Source of the DNA: an uncultured Clostridia bacterium
Lineage (GTDB): Bacteria > Bacillota > Clostridia > TANB77 > CAG-508
Assembly (NCBI GenBank): GCA_947625565.1
Contig: CANQOU010000001.1
Span: 1 to 32,324, forward strand
Direction of reading: 5' to 3'
DNA: 32,324 bases
The notes under the pieces were generated by a model. It did not search any database and had not been told where the DNA came from. It saw only the letters and a program-made list of their open reading frames with translations. This document shows, in pieces, positions 19,601 to 27,987 of the stretch. Made by a program: the position numbers and the translations under genes. The stretch's first letter is position 1; every line of letters begins with the position of its first letter.

Positions 19601-22223
19601 ATCACTAAAGTCAATATTTCCATATGCATCTATGTTTGAACAATCTTCATGATTTATTAAACCAATTTCTACTCCTTCAATTTTCCAATATCCATTTTTA
19701 TCGACTTCTATATACTCACTTCTTGTTTCATCTAGTACTTTTTTACCTGTTTGTTCATCTGGTCTCATAACAACAAATCTAACCGATGTTTTTTGCAATT
19801 GTTCTTCACTTAATCTTTTATCTTCTCCATTAATACCTTTATTTATTGGGTCACATAAATTATCTCTGCTACCATTTTTGAAAGTTCTACCATCGACCCA
19901 AATTTCTCCCGAAATGTCAATATATAATGGGATGTTTTTAACAGTTACTGAACCGCTACCATTAGCAGGTACAACTACTACGCCTTGTCCATTATTTTCT
20001 ACACCGAAATTTTTGCTAACGCTTACTTCGTAATATTGATAGTTACCAGATCTTAAATTATCTATATATATACATCCGTCATTTGGTGTTTTACCATCAA
20101 TTCCTGTTGTAAATATTGTAGCATCTGTTTCTTTCTCACTAAATGAAATTTTTTGACCATTTTTTACAACCCAACGATTTAAATCTGTATTCTTAAATTT
20201 AAATTCTACTCCATTTAACACCACATTAGGTTGGTCAGAATTTATTTTCTTTAATAATAGTTCTCCTCTAGTCCATATATTAGTTACTTCAACAGTTACT
20301 TTTTTATTATCACTACTTATTTTTCCACATGAAAATGGATTTCCATTATTATACAATTCGTAACTTCCTGGAGGTGTTTTTAATTCCATTGCATAATAGT
20401 TATAGTTTTCTTTTAAATCAGATCCAATATATATTTCTCCATTTTCATCTGTTACTAAATGATATTTACTACTGCTTTTCATACTATTAATTGGTATCTT
20501 CTCAAAAGTTTGGCTACTCTTACTGAAGAAACTTGTTCTGTAGTGTTTCTTCCAATAATTGTTACCTCTATTTTCAGATTTTATTTGTATCAGTTTAGAA
20601 ATAGTGCTTGTTAACTCCAGTACATATTGGGTTTCACTATCATTCATCTCCCAAGGGCTTTTTGGCTTACTGTCTTTCTCTTCCTCATTATCCTCTTTAT
20701 CCTCGTCCTCTTTTCTAGGTACACGTTGATAGATATATATCGTTACCTGCACATACGGAGCTCCTGCAGTACTTGCTGTTGCATTATTATCAAATTTGTA
20801 TTCAGAACCACTTGAGTTTTTCCATAAACTTCTGTCAGTCACGCGAGAATAATAATCTGGAGAATACCAATAAGTACCGTTACTACCCTGTAAGTATACT
20901 CCTCCACCATAATACTGAGGAACATAACTGTCGCTTGGATAAAAATAATTACTATTAGGATTGTTTGCTTGTACATAGCTTCCAGAAGTTTTTTCATATT
21001 CACCATTGTCATATTCTTCGTACCTAAATACTCCAAATTCTGCGCCTTCACAGCCTTCTTTGGTGTCAGCATCTATTTTATCTAACATAAAACTATAGTT
21101 ATCTTCATCATCTTTTGTATTTTTAAATCTGACTTTATTTGTGCCTTTCTTAATTTTTATTTTCTTTGTTTCTGTTGCTAATATATATCCGGCTGGTGCA
21201 GCTGTTTCCTCAACTTCATAAGTAGTTCCTTCTTTTACTATTTGTCTACAATGAAGTTCACCGCTTGCATTTGTCTTTCCAGAATATACCATTTCTTTTC
21301 TATTTCCATTTTTGTCTAATTCCCAAATTTGATATTTTCCACCTTTTAATACTTTTCCCGTTTTTGCATCTACTTTTTCAATAATTAGTTCTGGTGTTGT
21401 TTCTGTCTTTTTTGCGCCAAATATTCCTCTGTTTTGACCTGTACCTGAAGCACTAGAACTTCCAAGCTTTCCATTTTGTAAAACAAATCTTGCTCTATAT
21501 GAATCTGATGTCTGACCTGTCAATACCTGATTAATTGTATCTTCAGCAAGTCCTTCTTTACGCTCTCTTTCTTCCGTTTTTGTAGGATTACTACCATGAG
21601 GTAGCAAAATACTTGGTACTCCTAACTCTTTGAACTTCATCCAATAGTTATTAAGCGAGTAATATCTTAGCATTGCCTTATATGAATCACCATTACCACG
21701 ATCCGGTCCTGGGTTGTATTTCCATGAATTGTATGCATAAAATGCTAACTTATATGCTTCCTTTACAGCTCTATGATTGTCTTCATATTTGGTTGTAGTT
21801 GTTTTTATTTTATTCCCTTCTAAAGAGTAAATATTTACTGTTCCTTCAGCATCTCCCATGACATCTATAATGCAAAGTGTCTTATGATAAATAGGTTGAG
21901 TGTGATCTTGTACACTATAGCAAAAACCACATTGCATTACATGATCATATGCTATACCTTCTCCTAGTGGTATCTCAATTAATTTTGCATTTTTTAGAAA
22001 TGTTTTGGGATCAAATTCAAAGTACGCCTCATTTTGATTTTGTGCTGCTGTTATTAAATTTGCATATGTATCTTTATCAATTTCTCCGTTCAAAAGTACT
22101 TGCCTTTATTTTACCATTAGTAAGTACTTTCGCTTCAACTTTTTGAAAAAATATTGCATATATTATACTAATCATAAACATAACTAAGACAGTTAATAAG
22201 AATGATTTAATTTTTCTTTTCAC
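16682..22223 (-). CDS. Giant surface protein B, read through one +1 shift at CGGA just after the signal peptide
   Basis: The gene encodes a probable 1846-residue protein. A GTG at 22223, behind RBS AGGAGGGG, opens a frame encoding a textbook signal peptide (KRKIKSFLLTVLVMFMI...VEA). This frame has an in-frame CGG at codon 46 and stops three codons later. The remaining 1800 residues run in the +1 frame. The span is 3x1847+1 bases, so one +1 step restores it. The head has several cysteines (QCGFCYSV, TLCIID) and no obvious thioester Gln. A CnaB/SpaA-like module (about 279-375) follows. A second one is interrupted by Tyr/Ser-rich (about 420-465) and acidic (about 500-525) inserts. SdrD_B-like modules occur near 769 and 1293. 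The tail is IISSTGANRNY, helix, KRK. The GTG overlaps the end of A by 17 bases. Confidence 0.8.
22085..22088 (-). other. +1 frameshift site CGGA, surface gene B
   Basis: The context is GAA-CGGA-GAA at codon 46, about 15 residues after the probable signal peptidase site. Without the shift only a 48-residue peptide would be made. With it, the secretion signal is joined to the 1800-residue ectodomain. Confidence 0.8.
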
Positions 22224-25200
22224 TTTTTTCCCCTCCTTTCTTTTTCCAATATATTGTTCCTGATATTGTTGTTAATACTAATATCATTAAAATTATACCT
22301 ATAGTAACATATACCTCTAAACCTGTTCCAATAGATACTAGTAGTTCTGCTGTACTTATATCATCTTCTCCATCTTTTCTATTACCTGGTGTTGAATCAA
22401 AATCTGGTACTGATGCTTCATTTGTTGCTGATGCAATTTCTACAATATTTGCACTTGTTCCTGTATTATTTTCTGTCATTTTCTTTGTTAAGACTAATGT
22501 TACTTCTTTTGTTTCTCCTGGTTCTATAATTGTTTTCTCTAAACTTACATTGTGTAAGTTTCCATCTTCTCCTATATACCAACCTATATTCTCTTCTTTT
22601 GTAAATTCTAAGTCATTTGGCATATAGTCTATTATGTCATTAACTTGTCCTGGTATTTCTCCTTCATTTTTCACTTCAATATTATATTTAACTGTTACTA
22701 TGCTGTTGGCTATTTGTTTTGCATGGATATCTACTTTAGCCAATTTTGTTTTATTATAGTTTATTTCTCTTGTTCCTGCTGAATTTTTTACTGTTACTTT
22801 ACTTATTGTTTTATCTATACTAAAATCAAATTTTTGATTTTCTATAAATCCTGCATCTATATTTTCTATATCATTATTTCTAATGACTATGTTGTCTGTC
22901 ACTGCTACTTCACTGTTATTTAATGTTTTTCTGATAACATCTGAATTTTTATCGTCAGATACTCCTTCTTTATGATATTGTGTTACATTATATAATGTTG
23001 TGTCATATTCAAATGTTATAATATAATTACCTTGTTCTATATTACTGAATTTGTACATTCCATTTGAGTCTGTTTTTGATGTTTTTACATTTTTACTTGT
23101 CTGTGTATCAATTAAGTTAACATTCATATCTGATATACCTTTTTCTTGTTCTCCTTTTACACCGTCTCTATTTGCATCAATATATGCCATTCCTCCTATT
23201 GAATATTTTTCTTTTATTGTTCCTCCGTTTCCATCTTGATTTGGTTTTTGTTGATTTTCATCAGAACCATTTGGATTTTCAGGATTTCCTTGATTTTCTC
23301 CATTATCGCCATAATCATCTCCGGTATCAGATGTATCTTCACTATCCATTTCTAAGCTAATTGAATTTAATTCAGTATCACCATATAAAGGCCAGTTTAT
23401 GGACATGTTACTTGTTAAAAAGTCTTCATAATTCACTTCAGAATTTGGATTATCCCAAACCTCCACTTCTGCTTTATATTGTGCTGTTTCTCCTGGTTGT
23501 AAGACAAATGTTGTATATGCAAAAGCTGTTTCTATATACTTAGCTTCTGTCTTACCACTTGGTGTTTCTACATAACCGTTTAAAATTTTTGCAACTCCAT
23601 TTGTTATAGCATGTGTTAATGTAAGCTCTGCAGGCAAGTCAGTATCTATATTAGTAATTTTAGCTGTATATTCTATTTTATCGCCTACTTTAAGAAATGT
23701 ATCTTCTTGACCGCTTCCTTGTTCAGTATTTTCAATATTTGCCGTTTGTTCTCCAGATATTCTAGCAGTTTTTCTTACATATTCTCTTTCTAGTGTATTT
23801 GAATAATATGTTGTATTGTTTAATTCTGCTGTACAATATAGTTTTGCAGTATGTGATACTTCATTGTAAAAATCAGTATCTTCTTCTACATTTGATTCTT
23901 TACAAAAGCATGGCCAACCAAACTCTATTGTTTCTTTTGCCTCTATTGTTGGAAGTTTTAAAGTTAAAATATTTTTGTCAATACTAACAAATTCTACTTT
24001 TTCATTATCTTCCATTTTTCTTCCAACGTCTTCTGAAAGATCTTGTCCTTTATATGGTACATTATCTATAGTTGACATTATCAATGTATCTGAAGGGGTT
24101 ATCTTTAAAATTACATCTTTTTGTTGTTTACTTGTATAATTTGTAATGCAAAAATAATATGGCATTACATCCCCTTCTGATAGTTGATAGTTCTCATCCT
24201 CATCATCTAATGCTTCTACTTCTAATTCTGCATCTTTAATTGTATTTCTTATTGTTTGAATTTCTTGCTCAGGCAACTCATCCGCTTTCATTGTTATCTT
24301 TCCAGTAATTTCTCTTCCGTTTTTATTTTTTGGTACAAAGTCATATTTAAATGTAACTGTTTCACCTTTCTTTAATGTTTCTAAATTTCTCGTTATATTT
24401 TTTGCATTTTCATCTTTTCTTGTAAATTTCATCATTTCAGGATTTTCTGGATAATCTGTAATTTCTGCTTCTTTCTCATATGATACATAATATATAGCAT
24501 TTGTATGTTCTGCTAATAATTCGAAATTATGTAGATCTGTTCCTGTATTATTTGTTACTTGTACTGCATATTTTATTGTTTGCCCTTCAAATATTTCCTC
24601 TCCACCTTTTAGTTCTTTGTTTGCACTTGTTGCAGTAATTTCTGTTTTTATTCCTTGATTTTCAGAAATTTGTGCAATTTTTGCTGTAAGTTCTATATTA
24701 GATGTACTTTTTAATTCTTGATTTTGATATTCATATTGTACATTTGTCTGTTCTAATATTTTTTCTCCTGAAACTAGTCCAGCTGGTATAGTAAGTTGAT
24801 ATGATATATCTATTGTTTGTGCTGGAGCTAATGTTCCTTGTTGTTCTATTTTATACGATTTAGCATTTTCTATACTTTCTTGCCAAGAATCATCCTCTGG
24901 TGTAGCATTTTCCTTTTCTGAATAATATATTTTTACATTTTCTTGTTTTGCTGTTATATTTTGTATTTTTGTATTCTGTCCTATTAGATTCCCTACCATA
25001 GTAACCTGATTAACATCTGCATTATAGTTGTTTATGAAGCTTTGGTTTACTGTCGCTTGCTTTTCTGGTTGTTCTAAATCTAATGTTGCCTCTATTTTTT
25101 GTCCATCTATAGTTTCTAGGCTAGAGTTTTCCTCATTATATCCAGATATATTATTATATAAAACTGCTCCAAATTTTGTAGCCAATGTTGCTTTTGCTTG

Positions 25201-27099
25201 TGTTTCATATTGTTCTTGGTCTCCATTTTCGTTTTTATATAACATATTTATTGATATTTCTTTGCTTGGTGTGTTTTTTATAAATGTTAAATCTGCATCA
25301 ATTACTATTTGCATGCCTTCTTCTGTTGCCGTTTTGAATTGTTTTTGTTCTCCTTCTAATTGTAAAATTATTGTTTTTGTTTCTGGTATAAAGCTAGACT
25401 GTATAAATTTAAATTCATCACCATAGACTTTATTTATTGAATGTATTTTTATTTGTTTTAATTCTTCTGGTAACTTAATTTCTATATATGGATTTTTATA
25501 TAAGTCATATGTATTACTGTCTGATTGTAATGTTGCAGTCATTTGTACATTTGTGTTTGTATCATTTGATGAAAATTTTGTTGTGTTTAGGCTAAATTTT
25601 GCTGATGTTACTGTATCTTTTAACTCTTGTACACTTTCTACTTTTATCTTATTCTCTCCACTTGTTAAAGTCTTTGTGCTTTCTAATTTTGTAAATGCTT
25701 TTAATTGTTCTTTACTATATCCTGTCTCTCCTTTTATGTATTTATCAATATATATATTAAATGTACCTATTTGTGTTGGTTTACTTAAAATAATTTCAAT
25801 TCTAGCTAATTCTTTTTCTTCTAGAGATATTGTTAATTTTCCTGATTCGTCACACTCACTATTTTTGTCTATTTGGGTAATTTCTGTCCCATCTACTTCT
25901 TGAATTTTTATATTAAAGTCTTCTCCTAATATATTTGTTAATTCGTTTTTATTAAATGAAATTCCTCTAATATGTATACTATTATTAACACTATTTTTTA
26001 TATTATTTTCGTCTAAGAAATTATCTACTATTTCATTTATTTTAATTGTATCTATATTTTCAAGAGTTGCTATTTCTACTTGCATTTCTTCACTATAGTT
26101 TGTGTCATTTTCTGAGTTTGTATATAAATATCCTTTATATATATCTGATTTTATTTTATCTTGAACAGATATTGTATTATTTGTTTTTTCTATTTCTGTT
26201 TCTGCTGAAGCTTCTTTATTTATTGTTTCTCCTGTGTATAGCAATGTATCTAATTTTGAATTTAATTTTATTGTTTGTTTTTGGAAAGTTGTTGGATAAT
26301 AATAAATCAATTTATATTCTTCATAATTTTCATTAGTTTTTATATTGATTGTTACCTTTTTGTTTTCTTTACTATATGCACTTTGATCCATATTAGCATT
26401 TTTTCCGTTGACTAATAACTCTACTTTTTCTGGTAGAGTGTTTTGTATTTCTGGAACATTAATTTCTAATCTCTTTTCTTTTACAAGTACATTGTTAATA
26501 ACTAAAACTCCAACCTTTTGTTCAATCAAAGTTTGGTTCTCATTTAGTTCTACCCATTTTTCAATATTTTGTTCTATAGCAATTTTTTGTTCTTCTGTCC
26601 ATGTCATACTTACTGTTTTTTCTGACTGAATAGTTTTATTAGAATATTCCCCATTTTTATATGTACCTGTCAATTTAATATTTGCTGTTTGTGATAAATA
26701 TTCTTGAGTTATTCCTTCATTTTTTGCAAATATAACTGGAATATCAATTTGTATTTCGTTTCCTGCTATCAGTTGATTGAATTCTATTTCATTTTCTGTA
26801 GTATTTATGCTCTTAATCCATTGACTTTGTATCTCTTTAAGTTTAAAATTTGCATTTTCAATTTTGATTTTTGCGTCTTTCAATGTGCCTGTATTTTTCA
26901 CTGCAAGTTTAACCGTTAAGGTATTTCCTTTCTGAATTGACGCCTCTTTCTCATTAAAATATGTATCAAACTCTACATTTTCTACATTTGTTGTAGAAGC
27001 TGCCATAACTATGTTATATCCTAGAAATATAACATCTGCCATAGCCAATGTGATAATTAGCACAATTGCTAATACAGTTTTTAGAATCTTTTTTTCCAT
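22207..27099 (-). CDS. Giant surface protein A (DUF11/SdrD_B-like)
   Basis: The 1630-residue secreted protein is paralogous to A'. I chose the ATG at 27099, with AAGGAG eight bases upstream. The earlier in-frame ATG at 27123 lies ahead of that RBS and almost at the transcription start. A signal peptide (about 1-33) is followed by a long series of beta-rich repeats resembling DUF11 modules. Then comes an Asn/Asp/Gly/Pro linker (about 1260-1300) and an SdrD_B-like module with YIDANRDGVKGEQEKG. A conserved region containing KVDIHAKQ is shared with A'. The tail is VSIGTGLEV, helix, KKK. The gene leads the A-B operon and has its own promoter. Its function is inferred only as cell-surface structure or adhesion. 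Confidence 0.75.
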   Translation of the reverse strand: MEKKILKTVLAIVLIITLAMADVIFLGYNIVMAASTTNVENVEFDTYFNEKEASIQKGNTLTVKLAVKNTGTLKDAKIKIENANFKLKEIQSQWIKSINTTENEIEFNQLIAGNEIQIDIPVIFAKNEGITQEYLSQTANIKLTGTYKNGEYSNKTIQSEKTVSMTWTEEQKIAIEQNIEKWVELNENQTLIEQKVGVLVINNVLVKEKRLEINVPEIQNTLPEKVELLVNGKNANMDQSAYSKENKKVTINIKTNENYEEYKLIYYYPTTFQKQTIKLNSKLDTLLYTGETINKEASAETEIEKTNNTISVQDKIKSDIYKGYLYTNSENDTNYSEEMQVEIATLENIDTIKINEIVDNFLDENNIKNSVNNSIHIRGISFNKNELTNILGEDFNIKIQEVDGTEITQIDKNSECDESGKLTISLEEKELARIEIILSKPTQIGTFNIYIDKYIKGETGYSKEQLKAFTKLESTKTLTSGENKIKVESVQELKDTVTSAKFSLNTTKFSSNDTNTNVQMTATLQSDSNTYDLYKNPYIEIKLPEELKQIKIHSINKVYGDEFKFIQSSFIPETKTIILQLEGEQKQFKTATEEGMQIVIDADLTFIKNTPSKEISINMLYKNENGDQEQYETQAKATLATKFGAVLYNNISGYNEENSSLETIDGQKIEATLDLEQPEKQATVNQSFINNYNADVNQVTMVGNLIGQNTKIQNITAKQENVKIYYSEKENATPEDDSWQESIENAKSYKIEQQGTLAPAQTIDISYQLTIPAGLVSGEKILEQTNVQYEYQNQELKSTSNIELTAKIAQISENQGIKTEITATSANKELKGGEEIFEGQTIKYAVQVTNNTGTDLHNFELLAEHTNAIYYVSYEKEAEITDYPENPEMMKFTRKDENAKNITRNLETLKKGETVTFKYDFVPKNKNGREITGKITMKADELPEQEIQTIRNTIKDAELEVEALDDEDENYQLSEGDVMPYYFCITNYTSKQQKDVILKITPSDTLIMSTIDNVPYKGQDLSEDVGRKMEDNEKVEFVSIDKNILTLKLPTIEAKETIEFGWPCFCKESNVEEDTDFYNEVSHTAKLYCTAELNNTTYYSNTLEREYVRKTARISGEQTANIENTEQGSGQEDTFLKVGDKIEYTAKITNIDTDLPAELTLTHAITNGVAKILNGYVETPSGKTEAKYIETAFAYTTFVLQPGETAQYKAEVEVWDNPNSEVNYEDFLTSNMSINWPLYGDTELNSISLEMDSEDTSDTGDDYGDNGENQGNPENPNGSDENQQKPNQDGNGGTIKEKYSIGGMAYIDANRDGVKGEQEKGISDMNVNLIDTQTSKNVKTSKTDSNGMYKFSNIEQGNYIITFEYDTTLYNVTQYHKEGVSDDKNSDVIRKTLNNSEVAVTDNIVIRNNDIENIDAGFIENQKFDFSIDKTISKVTVKNSAGTREINYNKTKLAKVDIHAKQIANSIVTVKYNIEVKNEGEIPGQVNDIIDYMPNDLEFTKEENIGWYIGEDGNLHNVSLEKTIIEPGETKEVTLVLTKKMTENNTGTSANIVEIASATNEASVPDFDSTPGNRKDGEDDISTAELLVSIGTGLEVYVTIGIILMILVLTTISGTIYWKKKGGEKSEKKN

Positions 27100-27138
27100 A
27101 ATACAACTCTCCTTACATGACATTTTTTCCTAATTTAA

Positions 27139-27167
27139 ATATTACTCTCTTCGTAAGTATAAAGCAA
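27139..27167 (-). promoter_or_regulatory. Promoter of the A-B operon
   Basis: On the minus strand, TTGCTT (27162-27167) and TAATAT (27139-27144) are 17 bp apart. The start would fall near 27132, which supports the ATG at 27099 rather than 27123. Confidence 0.6.
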
Positions 27168-27232
27168 TGGTTATTTTTTCCTACTTTAATTTGTAGCTTT
27201 TTTACGCTTACGGAAGCTCTTTTCAATTTCTT

Positions 27233-27250
27233 TGTTAAACTTTATTAACA
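27233..27250. promoter_or_regulatory. Inverted repeat in the divergent intergenic region, possible operator
   Basis: TGTTAA-ACTTTA-TTAACA is a perfect 6-bp inverted repeat with a 6-bp spacer, between the divergently transcribed A gene and the small plus-strand genes. No regulator is identifiable. Confidence 0.35.
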
Positions 27251-27403
27251 TTTTCATTACAAATTTATAACATTGGATATTTCTTATTAGGGAATGCGCT
27301 TTTCAAGTGTTTTTTAGTATACAAGCATTTTTTTATTTTTTTTTCATATTATATTATAGGTTTATTCTTTACACTTATATATTCAAGAAGGGGATGGAAA
27401 TTA

Positions 27404-27781
27404 ATGGATAATATTGACCAAAATACAATAAATAATATTAAAAATATGGTTGATAATGGAGATTTAAATGGTGCTATTTCTCAAATTTCACCTGAAATGA
27501 TACAAAATTTTTCTAAGATGTTTGGAAATACTGATAATTCTAATAATTCCAATACTCAAAATCCAAATAGCCAGATTGACATGAATCAGCTCATGAATTT
27601 GGCAAATAGTTTTAAGAATCAAAAAAATGACCCTAGAAGTAATTTATTAAATTCTCTAAAGCCATATTTACGCGATGGAAAAAAAGAAAAATTAGATAAT
27701 TATATTAACTTAATAAACATGAGTAAAGTTGCAGAAATAATGAAAAATAATCCAAATATGAATCAGGGGAATCATAAGTAG
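27404..27781 (+). CDS. Small Asn-rich protein of unknown function
   Basis: The 125-residue soluble protein has no signal peptide or membrane segment. An N-terminal part (NTINNIKNMVDNGDLNGAISQI) and an Asn/Gln-rich middle precede a basic C-terminal segment, DPRSNLLNSLKPYLRDGKKE, then a short amphipathic helix. That C-terminal pattern (N-LL-LKPYL-R--KK) is, from memory, typical of small unassigned clostridial proteins encoded next to a small membrane protein. The ATG follows AGAAGGGG at 27386-27393. It contains a CGC Arg codon, showing that CGN codons other than CGG are read normally. The function is unknown. Confidence 0.75.
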   Translation: MDNIDQNTINNIKNMVDNGDLNGAISQISPEMIQNFSKMFGNTDNSNNSNTQNPNSQIDMNQLMNLANSFKNQKNDPRSNLLNSLKPYLRDGKKEKLDNYINLINMSKVAEIMKNNPNMNQGNHK

Positions 27782-27783
27782 TT

Positions 27784-27987
27784 ATGCCTTTAATTCCTAA
27801 TTTTATAGGGCCATTAAGAGTTCACCCTGAAGGTTTTACAGATCAAGATAAACCTGTTTTGGATTTTTTTGGAATTTATCTTTTTTTGGATGATATTATT
27901 ATTATTTGTTTACTTATTTTTCTATATCAGGAAAAAGTAAATGATGAATTATTATTTATAATTTTGTTTTTATTACTTTTTTCTTAA
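27784..27987 (+). CDS. Small membrane protein of unknown function
   Basis: The 67-residue protein starts two bases after the stop of its neighbour, so translation is probably coupled. An N-terminal PNFIGPLRVHPEGF stretch is followed by FLDDIIIICLLIFLYQE and LLFIILFLLLFS, two short hydrophobic helices. It looks like the membrane partner of the preceding soluble protein. Its stop codon directly abuts that of minC on the other strand. I do not recognise a function. Confidence 0.7.
   Translation: MPLIPNFIGPLRVHPEGFTDQDKPVLDFFGIYLFLDDIIIICLLIFLYQEKVNDELLFIILFLLLFS

Noticed and set aside
22086..22093. TTG at 22093 as the start of surface gene B, or a shift at the AAGG run near 22104
   Set aside because: There is no ribosome binding site or signal peptide at the TTG. 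An extra G at AAGG would also rejoin the frames, but the in-frame CGG three codons before the stop matches the six other sites and is preferred.
11486..27099. Canonical LPXTG anchors on A, A' and B
   Set aside because: Only B' has a P-S-T-G form. The others lack the Pro and Leu, so I describe them as sorting-like tails only.
27099..27123. ATG at 27123 as the start of surface gene A
   Set aside because: It precedes the AAGGAG ribosome binding site and lies almost at the predicted transcription start. The ATG at 27099 has correct spacing.
27251..27403. Promoter for the two small plus-strand genes
   Set aside because: Several AT-rich -10-like hexamers exist, but none is paired with a convincing -35, so I did not assign one.
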